Of a DNA stretch of 64,000 nt, positions 8,139-17,853 are shown piece after piece (position 1 is the stretch's first letter; each line of letters starts with the position of its first letter). The notes beneath the pieces were generated by a model. The model was given only the letters and a program-made list of their open reading frames with translations. It was not told the DNA's origin and made no database searches. Made by a program: the position numbers and the translations under genes. Source of the DNA: Oceanihabitans sediminis (lineage in GTDB: Bacteria > Bacteroidota > Bacteroidia > Flavobacteriales > Flavobacteriaceae); NCBI RefSeq assembly GCF_003337215.1, contig NZ_QPIG01000003.1, positions 334,311 to 398,310 of the forward strand, written 5' to 3'.

Positions 8139-10085
8139 ATGGCAAACGATAAAAATACAAAAAACAAAAAGCCTAAATTCAATTATTATTGGGTTTACGG
8201 AGCAATCATTGCAATTTTTATTGCGATGAATTTTTTAGGTGGCGGTGGTTTACAAGACACCAAAACTATTACACCTTCAGAATTTTTCACTTATGCTGAA
8301 AACGATGAAGTAGCAAAAGTAGTTATTATAAATAGACATGAAGCGAATGTTTATTTAACTAGTGAAGCTCAAGAAACCGAACAACACAAAAAATCTAAGC
8401 CTTCTAGCATTTTACCAAGTACTACACCATTACCTAATTACACATTTGAAATTGGTGATTTACAGAACTTTGAAAATGATTTAAAAGCAATTGGTAAATA
8501 CGACATCCTAAGTAATAAGACAGAAACAAATGCTTGGGGAGACCTACTTATTGGCTTAGTACCATTTATATTATTAATTGGAGTTTGGATTTTTATCATG
8601 AGACGTATGTCTGGTGGTGCTGGCGGTGGCGCTGGTGGACAAATCTTCAATATAGGAAAATCTAAAGCAAAACTTTTTGACCAAAACACAGAAGTTAAAA
8701 CTTCTTTTAAAGATGTTGCAGGTTTAGAAGGTGCTAAAGAAGAAGTTCAAGAAATTGTAGACTTCTTAAAAAACCCTGAAAAATATACTTCCCTTGGTGG
8801 TAAAATACCCAAGGGAGCATTATTAGTAGGGCCTCCAGGAACAGGTAAGACTTTATTAGCAAAAGCTGTTGCTGGTGAAGCTAAAGTACCTTTCTTTTCT
8901 TTATCTGGTTCCGATTTCGTTGAGATGTTTGTTGGTGTTGGTGCTTCTCGTGTAAGAGACTTATTCAAACAAGCAAAAGAAAAATCTCCTGCTATTATAT
9001 TTATTGATGAGATTGATGCCATTGGTCGTGCAAGAGGTAAAAATGCAATGTCTGGAAGTAATGACGAGCGTGAAAACACCTTAAACCAACTATTAACAGA
9101 AATGGATGGTTTTGGTACAAACACCAATGTAATCGTACTAGCTGCAACAAACAGAGCAGATATTTTAGATAAAGCTTTAATGCGTGCTGGACGTTTTGAC
9201 AGACAGATTTTTGTAGATCTTCCGGATATTCGTGAGCGCAAAGAAATTTTCGAAGTACACTTAAGACCTCTAAAGAAAGCAGAAGGATTAGATTTAGATT
9301 TCTTATCCAAACAAACCCCTGGTTTCTCTGGAGCAGATATAGCAAACGTATGTAACGAAGCTGCTTTAATTGCTGCAAGACAAGGTAAAAAAGCGGTAGA
9401 CAAACAAGATTTCTTAGATGCTGTAGACAGAATTGTAGGCGGACTAGAAAAGAAAAACAAAATCATAACACCTTCTGAAAAAAGAGCTGTTGCTTTCCAC
9501 GAAGCTGGTCACGCAACCGTAAGTTGGATGTTAGAACATGCAGCTCCTTTAGTTAAAGTTACTATAGTACCAAGAGGAAGATCTCTAGGTGCAGCATGGT
9601 ACTTGCCAGAAGAGCGCTTAATTGTAAGACCAGAGCAAATGCTAGACGAAATGTGTGCAGCACTTGGTGGTCGTGCAGCAGAAAAAGTAATTTTCAATCA
9701 AATTTCAACTGGAGCTTTAAGTGATTTAGAAAAAGTTACAAAACAAGCTAGAGCTATGGTAACCGTTTACGGTTTAAGCGATAAAGTTGGAAACTTAACA
9801 TATTATGATTCTTCAGGACAAGGCGAATACGGTTTCACAAAACCTTATAGTGAGAAAACTGCAGAGTTAATAGATAAGGAAATCTCTAATATTATTGAAA
9901 CACAATACCAAAGAGCCATCAAACTTCTAGAAGAAAACAAAGATAAGCTTACAGAGCTTGCCGAAGTTTTACTTGAAAAAGAAGTAATTTTCAAAGATAA
10001 TTTAGAAAAAATATTTGGTAAACGTGCTTTTGAAGTTGAAGCACAACCTACAGTAATTAAGGAAACCTTTTCAGAAGAAGAGTAA
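8139..10085 (+). CDS. ftsH: ATP-dependent zinc metalloprotease FtsH
   Basis: A 648-aa membrane-anchored AAA protease for quality control of membrane and regulatory proteins. TM1 is at about 19-35 and TM2 near 133-153. The AAA module has GPPGTGKT (Walker A, about 228-235), IIFIDEIDAIG (Walker B) and the MRAGRFDRQ second region of homology. The zinc site is HEAGH (about 453-457). The glycine-rich linker GGAGGGAGG after TM2 is characteristic. It is the second gene of the rsfS operon and ends at a strong terminator. Confidence 0.97.
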   Translation: MANDKNTKNKKPKFNYYWVYGAIIAIFIAMNFLGGGGLQDTKTITPSEFFTYAENDEVAKVVIINRHEANVYLTSEAQETEQHKKSKPSSILPSTTPLPNYTFEIGDLQNFENDLKAIGKYDILSNKTETNAWGDLLIGLVPFILLIGVWIFIMRRMSGGAGGGAGGQIFNIGKSKAKLFDQNTEVKTSFKDVAGLEGAKEEVQEIVDFLKNPEKYTSLGGKIPKGALLVGPPGTGKTLLAKAVAGEAKVPFFSLSGSDFVEMFVGVGASRVRDLFKQAKEKSPAIIFIDEIDAIGRARGKNAMSGSNDERENTLNQLLTEMDGFGTNTNVIVLAATNRADILDKALMRAGRFDRQIFVDLPDIRERKEIFEVHLRPLKKAEGLDLDFLSKQTPGFSGADIANVCNEAALIAARQGKKAVDKQDFLDAVDRIVGGLEKKNKIITPSEKRAVAFHEAGHATVSWMLEHAAPLVKVTIVPRGRSLGAAWYLPEERLIVRPEQMLDEMCAALGGRAAEKVIFNQISTGALSDLEKVTKQARAMVTVYGLSDKVGNLTYYDSSGQGEYGFTKPYSEKTAELIDKEISNIIETQYQRAIKLLEENKDKLTELAEVLLEKEVIFKDNLEKIFGKRAFEVEAQPTVIKETFSEEE

Positions 10086-10115
10086 ACTACCTTTATTATT
10101 GTTAACATTTGTTTA

Positions 10116-10154
10116 AAATCTTAAATTAACCTAGCGGTTAGTTTAAGATTTTTT
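10116..10154 (+). terminator. Intrinsic terminator after ftsH
   Basis: A 16-bp stem with one wobble (10116-10131 with 10136-10151), TAGC loop and following T residues. The next gene's TAnnTTTG element (TATCTTTG, 10154-10161) starts right at its end. Confidence 0.7.
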
Positions 10155-10203
10155 ATCTTTGATTAATACGCTATGCAAAAAATGTGTAATGCAAAAATCT
10201 TAA

Positions 10204-10812
10204 ATGAGTCTATTTAGAAAAATTTTTGGTTCCAAATCTGATCATTCTAAAAAAGAATTACAGCCTGAAACTCGCAGTAAATACATGCCAGAGGAGAAAC
10301 TCCCTGTAGATGAAAGATTTACTATTAACTTTAAAAATAACGGTGGAAAGTTCTTATACTGCGAAAACCTAAATGAAGTTTTCAATTGCATGCATGATAT
10401 CATTATTGAAAACAAATGGCAAGATGCACAAGCACTTATTCTAGATAATAATTTGAAAGATAGGTTTTCAAGTTTAGAATTAAATCCTACAAGAAGTTTT
10501 TCTGAAGCAGAATACATGCTTACCACTTGTGAAAATCTTGTTGCAGACGATGGTTCTATTTTAATAAGTTCAAATCAAATTGCGGAAATAAAACTAAAAG
10601 AATATCCTAGTAACTTTATTGTTTTCGCTACTACAAGCCAACTTATTTCTAATATTGGAGAAGGTTTAAAAGGAATTAAGAAAAAGAATAAAAACAAAAT
10701 ACCTTCTAACATCACTACCATAAAGAATTTTAAAGCTTCCGATGAAAATGACTTCTTATCCTACGGAAGTAGTTCAAAAAACTTATATTTGTTGCTTTTA
10801 GAAGATCTGTAA
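10204..10812 (+). CDS. LUD-domain (LutC/YkgG-like) protein
   Basis: A 202-aa protein with the LUD domain found in LutC and LutB of lactate utilisation. Matches are the ENLVADDGSILISS region (about 111-124), typical of the ACGIAETGT-like core of LutC, and the following FIVFATTSQLISNIGE segment. No lutA or lutB partner is adjacent. The gene stands between ftsH and cdsA, with its own -7 element TATCTTTG upstream. The function of stand-alone LUD proteins in this position is unknown; a role in lactate oxidation is not supported by the neighbours. Confidence 0.7.
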   Translation: MSLFRKIFGSKSDHSKKELQPETRSKYMPEEKLPVDERFTINFKNNGGKFLYCENLNEVFNCMHDIIIENKWQDAQALILDNNLKDRFSSLELNPTRSFSEAEYMLTTCENLVADDGSILISSNQIAEIKLKEYPSNFIVFATTSQLISNIGEGLKGIKKKNKNKIPSNITTIKNFKASDENDFLSYGSSSKNLYLLLLEDL

Positions 10813-10863
10813 AAATATTGTTATATTTTAACTTCTATTAAAGACTAACTATAAGACGATTTA

Positions 10864-11682
10864 ATGAAAGACATAGCTATACGCGCTTTTTCAGGATTAC
10901 TATATGTATTACTTTTGGTATTCTCTTTACTTAATGAGCACGCTCTTATTCTATTTTTTTATGTGGTTGGTATAATATGCTTAGCAGAATTCAAGAAGTT
11001 AATTCAGCTAAAAAACTTTGTACCTTATGTAATATTCACCATTATTTATTTATTCTTTGGATATGGGCATTTAGTTTTAAACAGAAGTCAAGGCCTTGAT
11101 GAAGCTACATTAATTCTACAAGTGATAAGTATTTTTGTGCTTCTTATCTTAATTAAAGATTTATTTTCTGAAAAAACCATCCCTCTGTTTAGTTCAAAAA
11201 GATACATTCTAACTACATTTTACCTTTCTAGTGCATTCGTATTTTTAGTTCTTATTGGTAATTATTATTCCGATTCCGAAAAGTTTAATGCAATTATTTT
11301 ATTAGGGAGCTTTATTCTTGTTTGGGTGAATGATACTTTTGCATATTTAGTTGGCTCTAACTTTGGTAAACAGAAACTATTCCCTAGTATTTCACCTAAA
11401 AAAACGGTTGAAGGATTTCTAGGAGGTTTATTCTTTGCCTGCATAGCAAGTTCAATTATCGCACATTATACAGACACTTTATCCTTTACTAATTGGTTAA
11501 TTTTGAGTATTATTGTAAGTGTTTTTGGAACCATTGGAGATTTAGTAGAATCGAAGTTTAAACGTCAAGCAAACGTAAAAGACAGCGGTGTAATTATGCC
11601 TGGTCACGGAGGACTCTTAGATAGATTTGATAGTATTATCTTTGCAGCACCTTTTATTTATTTATTTTTAAGAATTTTATAG
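10864..11682 (+). CDS. cdsA: Phosphatidate cytidylyltransferase
   Basis: A 272-aa inner-membrane enzyme that makes CDP-diacylglycerol from phosphatidate and CTP. It has about eight hydrophobic segments. The CdsA signature is at the C-terminus: GDLVESKFKRQANVKDSG then MPGHGGLLDRFDS (about 221-257), with the catalytic Asp residues. The psd gene follows after 3 nt, so successive steps of phosphatidylethanolamine synthesis are encoded together. Confidence 0.95.
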   Translation: MKDIAIRAFSGLLYVLLLVFSLLNEHALILFFYVVGIICLAEFKKLIQLKNFVPYVIFTIIYLFFGYGHLVLNRSQGLDEATLILQVISIFVLLILIKDLFSEKTIPLFSSKRYILTTFYLSSAFVFLVLIGNYYSDSEKFNAIILLGSFILVWVNDTFAYLVGSNFGKQKLFPSISPKKTVEGFLGGLFFACIASSIIAHYTDTLSFTNWLILSIIVSVFGTIGDLVESKFKRQANVKDSGVIMPGHGGLLDRFDSIIFAAPFIYLFLRIL

Positions 11683-11685
11683 ATT

Positions 11686-12336
11686 ATGTTTCATAAAGAA
11701 GGTTATAAGATTATAGCTATTACATTCATCGTTGTTATTTTAGCTTATATATTAATAGACAAATTTGTTACCATAGAATGGCTTCAAATAGCGCTATTTA
11801 TTGTTTTAGCTGCGTTTTTATATTTGATACTTCAGTTTTTTAGAAACCCTAAAAGAAACACAGTAGTTAATGACAGTCAAGTGATTTCTCCTGTAGACGG
11901 AAAAGTAGTTGTAATTGAAGAAGTTTTTGAAAAAGAATACTTCAACGAAAAAAGATTACAAGTTAGTGTGTTCATGTCTCCTTTAAATGTACATGTAACA
12001 CGTCACCCTATTAACGGAAAAGTATTATTTAGCAAATACCACCCAGGAAAATATTTAGTTGCTTGGCATCCAAAAGCTAGTGAAGAAAACGAACGTACAA
12101 CCGTTGTGGTTGAAAGTGAAAGCTACGGAAAAGTGCTTTACAGACAAATTGCTGGAGCTTTAGCAAAACGTATAGTAAACTACGCTAAAGTTGGTGATGC
12201 TGTAACACAAGGAACCGACTCTGGTTTTATTAAGTTTGGTTCAAGAGTAGATTTATACTTACCTTTAGATACAAATATTAAAGTTTCTTTAAACCAAAAA
12301 GTTCGTGGTGGCGAAACTGTAATTGCTGAAAAATAA
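11686..12336 (+). CDS. psd: Phosphatidylserine decarboxylase family protein
   Basis: A 216-aa short-form (archaeal-type) decarboxylase that converts phosphatidylserine to phosphatidylethanolamine. Two TM helices occupy residues about 8-50. VISPVDGKVV (about 65-74), NVHVTRHPI and the self-cleavage site FGSRVDLYLP (about 185-194, GS at the processing point that generates the pyruvoyl group) are visible. Its stop codon overlaps the ATG of the next gene by one base (TAATG). Confidence 0.93.
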   Translation: MFHKEGYKIIAITFIVVILAYILIDKFVTIEWLQIALFIVLAAFLYLILQFFRNPKRNTVVNDSQVISPVDGKVVVIEEVFEKEYFNEKRLQVSVFMSPLNVHVTRHPINGKVLFSKYHPGKYLVAWHPKASEENERTTVVVESESYGKVLYRQIAGALAKRIVNYAKVGDAVTQGTDSGFIKFGSRVDLYLPLDTNIKVSLNQKVRGGETVIAEK

Positions 12337-12602
12337 TGACTTCTGAAGAATTAGATATAGCCTTTAAAGATGCCGTTTCTAGAATAAATGAGCATAAAGA
12401 ACCGTTTCCAGCAGACTTCTTGCTGCGTCTTTATGCATACTACAAAAAAGCGACAAATAATTATAGCAGACCAAGTAGTAAAAAACAGATAATAAACGCA
12501 TTTAAAACAAATGCTTTATTTCAAATTCAGAATATTACTTCAGACGAAGCTAAAGAAACCTATATAGAATTAGTGAAAAACTATTTTTTATATAGAAAGT
12601 AA
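12336..12602 (+). CDS. Acyl-CoA-binding protein
   Basis: An 88-aa four-helix protein of the ACBP family, which buffers long-chain acyl-CoA in the cytosol. LDIAFKDAV (6-14), FLLRLYAYYKKAT (28-40) and the C-terminal YIELVKNYF match family positions, including the YxxYKxAT ligand-binding helix. It overlaps psd by one base and precedes the SdpI gene by 6 nt, which fits a phospholipid-synthesis operon. Confidence 0.88.
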   Translation: MTSEELDIAFKDAVSRINEHKEPFPADFLLRLYAYYKKATNNYSRPSSKKQIINAFKTNALFQIQNITSDEAKETYIELVKNYFLYRK

Positions 12603-12608
12603 AACGCT

Positions 12609-12926
12609 ATGGATGTACTTTTACTTGCTGGTGGTGCGTTTATTTTAGCAGGAATCATCATGCATTTTTTTCCTCCTAAAAAGATCAATAGTATATATGG
12701 CTATAGAACAGTTCGTTCTATGAAAAACCAAAACACTTGGGATTTTGCACAAAAGTATTCTGCTAAACTTTTATTAGGGATTGGTGCAGCTTTACAACTG
12801 GCATCAACAATATATTACTTATTTACAATTGAAGGACTTGCTCAATTAATAATCAATGCCTGTTTAATCATTGGGGCGGTTGTTTTTGTTTTCGTTAAAA
12901 CAGAAAATACTCTTAAAAATATATAA
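12609..12926 (+). CDS. SdpI-family membrane protein
   Basis: A 105-aa protein with three predicted TM helices (about 2-19, 52-72, 78-98). The conserved SdpI motif IYGYRT...NTWDFAQKYS lies between TM1 and TM2. SdpI of Bacillus gives immunity to the SDP toxin, but most homologues are small membrane proteins of unknown role. It is the last gene of the cdsA operon and ends before a strong terminator. Confidence 0.8.
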   Translation: MDVLLLAGGAFILAGIIMHFFPPKKINSIYGYRTVRSMKNQNTWDFAQKYSAKLLLGIGAALQLASTIYYLFTIEGLAQLIINACLIIGAVVFVFVKTENTLKNI

Positions 12927-12957
12927 TTTTAAACAACAATCCTTAAAGAATAAAATC

Positions 12958-12990
12958 AAAAGCTCTTCCAAACGGAAGAGCTTTCTTTTT
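12958..12990. terminator. Bidirectional intrinsic terminator
   Basis: AGCTCTTCC (12961-12969) pairs with GGAAGAGCT (12974-12982), extended by A-T pairs, then a T-rich tract. It separates the cdsA operon from the convergent pafA gene. Confidence 0.8.
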
Positions 12991-13011
12991 AAATAATCTA
13001 TTCTCTAAATA

Positions 13012-14682
13012 CTATTCTTCTTCTATTACAAATTCTAACGGAACTCCAGTTGCGCCATTAGGAAAGCTAGTTCCTAAAAGTGCAGACATAGTTGGAGCTA
13101 TATCTGTGATTCTTGTTTTCTTTAATGTGCTTCCTTGTTTAATTCCTTTTCCGTAAAATAAAAGAGGCACGTGAGTATCATAATTTAATCCAGATCCGTG
13201 TGTAGAACCTGTTCTACTATAAGAAATTACAGCTGGTTCATAAACAATAACTATATCACCAGAACGCTTTTGGTTATATCCGTTTTGTAGTAATTCTTCT
13301 ATTCCGGTTGAAAAACCTGTGTTTTGCATCGTAGTTGCAGTGTATACTTTATCAATATTTTTATAAGTAATCAACTCATCTACCAAAGCTTTTTGAACTG
13401 CTTCTAAGTCTAATCCTAGTAAAGCTATTCGCTCTCTATTTAAAAAGATTTGATTGTTACTTCCGTTTTCAATTAAGTCACTTGCACCAAATTTCTTTGC
13501 TGCAAATTCACTAATATTCTTTCTTAAATCTCTTGAGTTGATATAACCAGCAGGAATATTTACAGATTGTAAATAAGAAGGAACATCAACCGCACCGTGA
13601 TCTGAAGTTAGAAACAAGGTGTATTCCCCTTTTCCTACCTTTTCATCTAATGTGTTTATTAATCGTTCAATATCCTTATCTAAACGCAAATAAGTATCTT
13701 GAATTTCTTTAGAATTAACACCAAAGTTATGACCTACATAATCTGTACTAGAATAACTAAGTGCTAAAACATCTGTAATTTCATCTTGCCCTAATTGCTC
13801 TCCATCGATAGCAGCAATTGCAAAATCGGTAGTTAATGCATTTCCGTAAGCAGTTGCTTTTAAAATGTCATATCCTTTATTGTCTTTACTTAATGCTTTT
13901 AAGTCATAAGGAAATGTAGCTGTTTCTTTTCCTTTGAAACCTCCTTCAAAATTATTTAAATCGGAACCACTTTCTGTATATGTGTCAATATCATACAAAG
14001 TGTTCCAAGTTTTCAAATAAGAATCTGCAGCTCCTGAAGCATTAAAATCGTTTACCCATTTTGGTAATTCATTCATATAAAAAGAACTTGTAATCCAGTT
14101 TCCTTCATCCATTCCATGAAACCAATATGCTGCATTTGCTGTATGACCTGCAGGTAAAACCGCTCCTCTATCTTTCATAGAAACCCCTATGGTTTTTCCG
14201 CGCATTTGTGTAAATAACCTGTTTTCATCTGCAAAAGAAGTGGTCATCATTCTTTTTGGCGACATCTGTCCTGCAGCATCTTCTGTACCAATAGGATTAA
14301 CTGTATCATCACCGGCACAGTAAACCGATTCTTTTATTTCTTTATCATACCAGTTATTAGCTATAATTCCGTGATATTTTGGCGTGGTACCTGTATAAAC
14401 AGAAGCATGTCCTGGACCTGTATACGTTGGAACATAGTTGTAATGATTGTTTTTACAATTGAAGCCTTGGTTGATTAATTTTTTGAATCCGCCTTCACCA
14501 AATTTGTTATAAAATCTAGTTAGGTAATCATATCGCATTTGATCAACTACAATACCAACTACTAATTTTGGTCTTGTATTTAGTTCTACATCTGTTTGAG
14601 TTACTGTTTGAGAAGTAAGATTTGTTTGTGCTTTACAAGAAAAAAACAATGAAAAGACAAAAACATAAAATAAAGGTTTCAT
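13012..14682 (-). CDS. pafA: PafA-type alkaline phosphatase
   Basis: A 556-aa lipoprotein phosphatase of the alkaline phosphatase superfamily that releases phosphate from phosphomonoesters outside the inner membrane. A signal peptide ends in a lipobox (LFFSC, Cys16). The nucleophile Thr88 lies in YTGPGHAS, followed by ANNWYD (Asn109) and SMKDRG (Lys170, Arg172). These correspond to the Thr/Asn/Lys/Arg set of the Elizabethkingia PafA active site. Metal ligands include SDHGA and STHGSG. A -7 element (TATTTTTG, 14715-14708) sits upstream. It is a single-gene unit. Confidence 0.9.
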   Translation of the reverse strand: MKPLFYVFVFSLFFSCKAQTNLTSQTVTQTDVELNTRPKLVVGIVVDQMRYDYLTRFYNKFGEGGFKKLINQGFNCKNNHYNYVPTYTGPGHASVYTGTTPKYHGIIANNWYDKEIKESVYCAGDDTVNPIGTEDAAGQMSPKRMMTTSFADENRLFTQMRGKTIGVSMKDRGAVLPAGHTANAAYWFHGMDEGNWITSSFYMNELPKWVNDFNASGAADSYLKTWNTLYDIDTYTESGSDLNNFEGGFKGKETATFPYDLKALSKDNKGYDILKATAYGNALTTDFAIAAIDGEQLGQDEITDVLALSYSSTDYVGHNFGVNSKEIQDTYLRLDKDIERLINTLDEKVGKGEYTLFLTSDHGAVDVPSYLQSVNIPAGYINSRDLRKNISEFAAKKFGASDLIENGSNNQIFLNRERIALLGLDLEAVQKALVDELITYKNIDKVYTATTMQNTGFSTGIEELLQNGYNQKRSGDIVIVYEPAVISYSRTGSTHGSGLNYDTHVPLLFYGKGIKQGSTLKKTRITDIAPTMSALLGTSFPNGATGVPLEFVIEEE

Positions 14683-14805
14683 AATAATGATGATTTAATT
14701 TTAAAATCAAAAATACATCTTTTATTACTTTATAATTTCCCTTTTTCATTTAAATTATCGTTAAATACGTTGTAGTTTTATACTTTAGCAGTAACAAATT
14801 TATTT

Positions 14806-15543
14806 ATGACATACCTTCATAATATAGGAGCTTATTTTTTAATGATTAAAGATATGTTTCGCAAGCCAACAAAATGGTCTGTGATGAAAACTTTAATATT
14901 TAAAGACATTGACGATCTTATCATAGGATCTCTGGGCATCGTTGCATTTATCTCTTTTTTCGTAGGAGGTGTTGTAACCATTCAAACAGCGTTAAATATT
15001 ACCAGCCCATTTATTCCTGAGTATCTAGTTGGTTTTGCTACAAGACAATCTATTATACTAGAATTTGCTCCAACCTTTATCTCTATTATTATGGCTGGTA
15101 AAGTTGGATCCTTTATAACCTCTAGTATTGGTACCATGCGTGTTACCGAACAAATAGACGCTCTAGAAGTAATGGGAATAAACGCTATTAACTACTTGGT
15201 TTTCCCTAAGTTTATTGCTCTTATGCTCTACCCTTTTGTGATTTCTATCGCAATGTTTTTAGGAATTGTTGGTGGAATGGCTGCCTGTGTTCTAGGAGGA
15301 TATAGTTCGCTAGAAGCTTATATTATTGGTGTTCAAACAGACTTTATACCTTTTCATATTACTTACGCTTTTATTAAAACTTTTGTTTTCGCCTTTGTTC
15401 TTGCAACCATTCCTTCTTTTTATGGGTTTTACATGAAAGGTGGAGCTCTTGAGGTTGGTAAGGCTAGTACCACTTCCTTTGTATGGACTAGTGTGGTAAT
15501 TATACTTTTAAATTATGTATTAACACAAATGTTACTAAGCTAA
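14806..15543 (+). CDS. MlaE-family ABC transporter permease
   Basis: A 245-aa integral membrane permease of the MlaE/YrbE family, which moves phospholipids between inner and outer membranes. TM segments lie near 47-67, 90-115, 142-172 and 190-243. The family core EFAPTFISIIMAGKVGSFITS lies at about 84-104, followed by EQIDALEVMGIN. Its stop overlaps the ATG of the ATPase gene (TAATG). The MlaD-type substrate-binding subunit is not in the window. Confidence 0.92.
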   Translation: MTYLHNIGAYFLMIKDMFRKPTKWSVMKTLIFKDIDDLIIGSLGIVAFISFFVGGVVTIQTALNITSPFIPEYLVGFATRQSIILEFAPTFISIIMAGKVGSFITSSIGTMRVTEQIDALEVMGINAINYLVFPKFIALMLYPFVISIAMFLGIVGGMAACVLGGYSSLEAYIIGVQTDFIPFHITYAFIKTFVFAFVLATIPSFYGFYMKGGALEVGKASTTSFVWTSVVIILLNYVLTQMLLS

Positions 15544-16310
15544 TGATAGAAGTTAAAGATTTACAAAAGTCCTTTGGAGACGCTCATATTTTAAAAGGTA
15601 TTAGTACAACTTTTGAGAATGGTAAAACCAGTTTAATTATTGGACAATCTGGTTCTGGAAAAACCGTATTTTTAAAATGTTTACTTGGACTTTTTGAAAA
15701 GGATTCCGGAACTATTACTTATGATGGAAACATATATTCGGAATTAAGTGACGAACAAAAACGTAATTTGAGAAGTGAAATGGGAATGGTTTTTCAAGGC
15801 TCTGCCCTTTTTGATTCTATGACCATTGCCGAAAATGTCATGTTCCCACTTCGTATGTTCACCAAACAAAGTAAAAGTGAAATGCAAGACCGCGTTAACT
15901 TTGTACTAAAGCGAGTTAACCTTCCTGATGCACATAAAAAAATGCCTAGCGAAGCTTCTGGAGGAATGCAAAAACGTGTTGCTATTGCTAGGGCTATTGT
16001 AAACAATCCAAAGTATTTATTTTGCGATGAACCTAACTCTGGTTTAGATCCAAAAACAGCGATTGTTATTGATAATTTAATTCAGGAAATTACAGAAGAA
16101 TATAATATTACTACCATCATCAACTCCCATGATATGAACTCTGTAATGGAAATTGGTGAGAAAATTGTGTTTTTAAAAGACGGTCTAAAAGCTTGGGAAG
16201 GTTCTAAAAACACTATTTTTAAAACAGATAACGAAGCTGTTACAGATTTTGTTTACTCTTCGGAATTGTTTAAAAAAGTAAGAAAAATGTATCTAGAGGA
16301 AAATCAGTAA
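15543..16310 (+). CDS. MlaF-like ABC transporter ATPase
   Basis: A 255-aa nucleotide-binding subunit that powers the MlaE permease encoded immediately upstream. Walker A is GQSGSGKT (about 34-41), the Q-loop is MVFQGSALF, the signature is ASGGMQKR and Walker B is YLFCDEPNSGLD. The second Ser/Gly pattern in Walker A and the PNSGLD box match Mla/Ttg2A-type ATPases. The one-base overlap implies equal expression of the two subunits. Confidence 0.92.
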   Translation: MIEVKDLQKSFGDAHILKGISTTFENGKTSLIIGQSGSGKTVFLKCLLGLFEKDSGTITYDGNIYSELSDEQKRNLRSEMGMVFQGSALFDSMTIAENVMFPLRMFTKQSKSEMQDRVNFVLKRVNLPDAHKKMPSEASGGMQKRVAIARAIVNNPKYLFCDEPNSGLDPKTAIVIDNLIQEITEEYNITTIINSHDMNSVMEIGEKIVFLKDGLKAWEGSKNTIFKTDNEAVTDFVYSSELFKKVRKMYLEENQ

Positions 16311-16357
16311 TCGAATTCCTTTAAATACATTTTAATCTATTTCTTTCTATTTTAAAA

Positions 16358-17851
16358 CTAAGACTTCTGTTTCACTACCAAAGTATCTAATTTAAACTTT
16401 AGCTTCAGCCAGCTTTCTAATTTCTTACTTTCTTTATCCCTTAGTTTCGGAGTTGTCTGAGACTCATTCCATTTTACAGTAAATACTGCTATTGTATCTA
16501 TTGTAGAAAAGTCTGAACGAATTTCTTTCGCATAAGATAATTGTTCCACATTTTCATAATTGATTTTCACTTCTTGAGTTAATTCTTCAAAAGGAATATG
16601 ATCGCGTTCTATCTTAGCTAACTTTCTAAGTCTATCTTCTAAGAAATTAATCTTCTCCTGTTGCGTCATTAAATCCAAAGAGTCACGCTGACGCAATTCT
16701 TCCATATACTCCAGGTTATTAATCACCTTATTCTTAAACTGATTAACATGTAGCTCTGCATCTTTCAAAGAAGTATAACTATTTAGTCTTTTTTGTAAAA
16801 CAGCTACTGTTGCATCTGGAATTTCATCTGCACCGAAAGTTGTTAACTCAATAGTAGATTTATCTTTTGGGTTATAAACTATCGTAGCGTGTTTTTTAAT
16901 ATACTTTGCATTTGGTAAAGCTTCTAATTCATGAGAAATAAACCTTTTTGCATCATTATTAAAATTACTTTCACGCAATACACTCAAGAAAGTAATAACT
17001 GCAGGAACCATTGCTAAAACAGCTACAAAAGAAGCTACTTGTGATATCCGTTTACGCTTTGCTGAATTAGCATATTTAAGCATTGGAAAACGTAAAACCT
17101 TAAGCACTAAGAATGTTGCTAAGGCAATAAAAATAGTATTGATTGTAAATAAATATAATGCTCCTGTAGCAAATTGCAAACCGACTGCCAAATCATCATT
17201 TAAGGCATAGGCTAAACCATATCCAACCGTACATAAAGGAGGCATTAAGGCTGTAGCAATAGCAACACCAAAAATAACAGAGGCAATAGTTCCTTTTTTC
17301 GTTCTAGCAATAATAAGAGCTAAACCACCAAAAAAGGCAATAAGTACATCACGAATATCTGGTTTTGTTCTTGCTAATAACTCTGATGATTGTTCTTGTA
17401 GCGGAAAAAATTTAAAAAATAAAAATGCCGTTAAAACACTTAGTAAAATCATTACTCCAAAGTTGATTAACGATTTTTTTAAAGTATCAATATCATTAAT
17501 AGCTACCGAAAGCCCGATACCAAGAATAGGCCCCATTAAGGGAGAAATTAACATGGCTCCAATTACAACTGCTGTAGAATTGGCGTTTAACCCAACAGAA
17601 GCAACAAATACAGAACAAATTAAAATCCATGCTGTTGCACCTTTGAAAGGAATATCACCTTTAATAGCGTCTATCGTTGCGTCTCTATCTGTGTCATCTC
17701 TAAAGTCTAAGAGTTCACTAATAAATTGCTTGATACTATGAAACAGCCCTTTGGCCCCTTCTTTTACAGCGTCTTTAGACTGTTTTACAGCCTGCTCTTT
17801 CGCATCGTTTTCTTCTTCTTCAGAAAAATTGAATTTACTTTCTTCACTCAT
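16358..17851 (-). CDS. DUF389 (TIGR00341-type) membrane protein
   Basis: A 497-aa protein with a short acidic N-terminus, six or so TM helices between residues about 75 and 295, and a ~200-residue soluble C-terminal part. The family core IGAMLISPLMGPILGIG (about 97-113) and the ATALMPPLCTVGYG segment are visible. The function of DUF389 is not established; transport has been suggested. It starts 2 nt from the stop of the guanylyltransferase gene and is probably in the same transcript. Confidence 0.85.
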   Translation of the reverse strand: MSEESKFNFSEEEENDAKEQAVKQSKDAVKEGAKGLFHSIKQFISELLDFRDDTDRDATIDAIKGDIPFKGATAWILICSVFVASVGLNANSTAVVIGAMLISPLMGPILGIGLSVAINDIDTLKKSLINFGVMILLSVLTAFLFFKFFPLQEQSSELLARTKPDIRDVLIAFFGGLALIIARTKKGTIASVIFGVAIATALMPPLCTVGYGLAYALNDDLAVGLQFATGALYLFTINTIFIALATFLVLKVLRFPMLKYANSAKRKRISQVASFVAVLAMVPAVITFLSVLRESNFNNDAKRFISHELEALPNAKYIKKHATIVYNPKDKSTIELTTFGADEIPDATVAVLQKRLNSYTSLKDAELHVNQFKNKVINNLEYMEELRQRDSLDLMTQQEKINFLEDRLRKLAKIERDHIPFEELTQEVKINYENVEQLSYAKEIRSDFSTIDTIAVFTVKWNESQTTPKLRDKESKKLESWLKLKFKLDTLVVKQKS

Positions 17852-17853
17852 AA

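Noticed and set aside
8747..9466. A 239-aa open frame on the minus strand inside ftsH
   Set aside because: It is a shadow of the strongly conserved ftsH gene, Ser/Phe-rich, with no recognisable domain.
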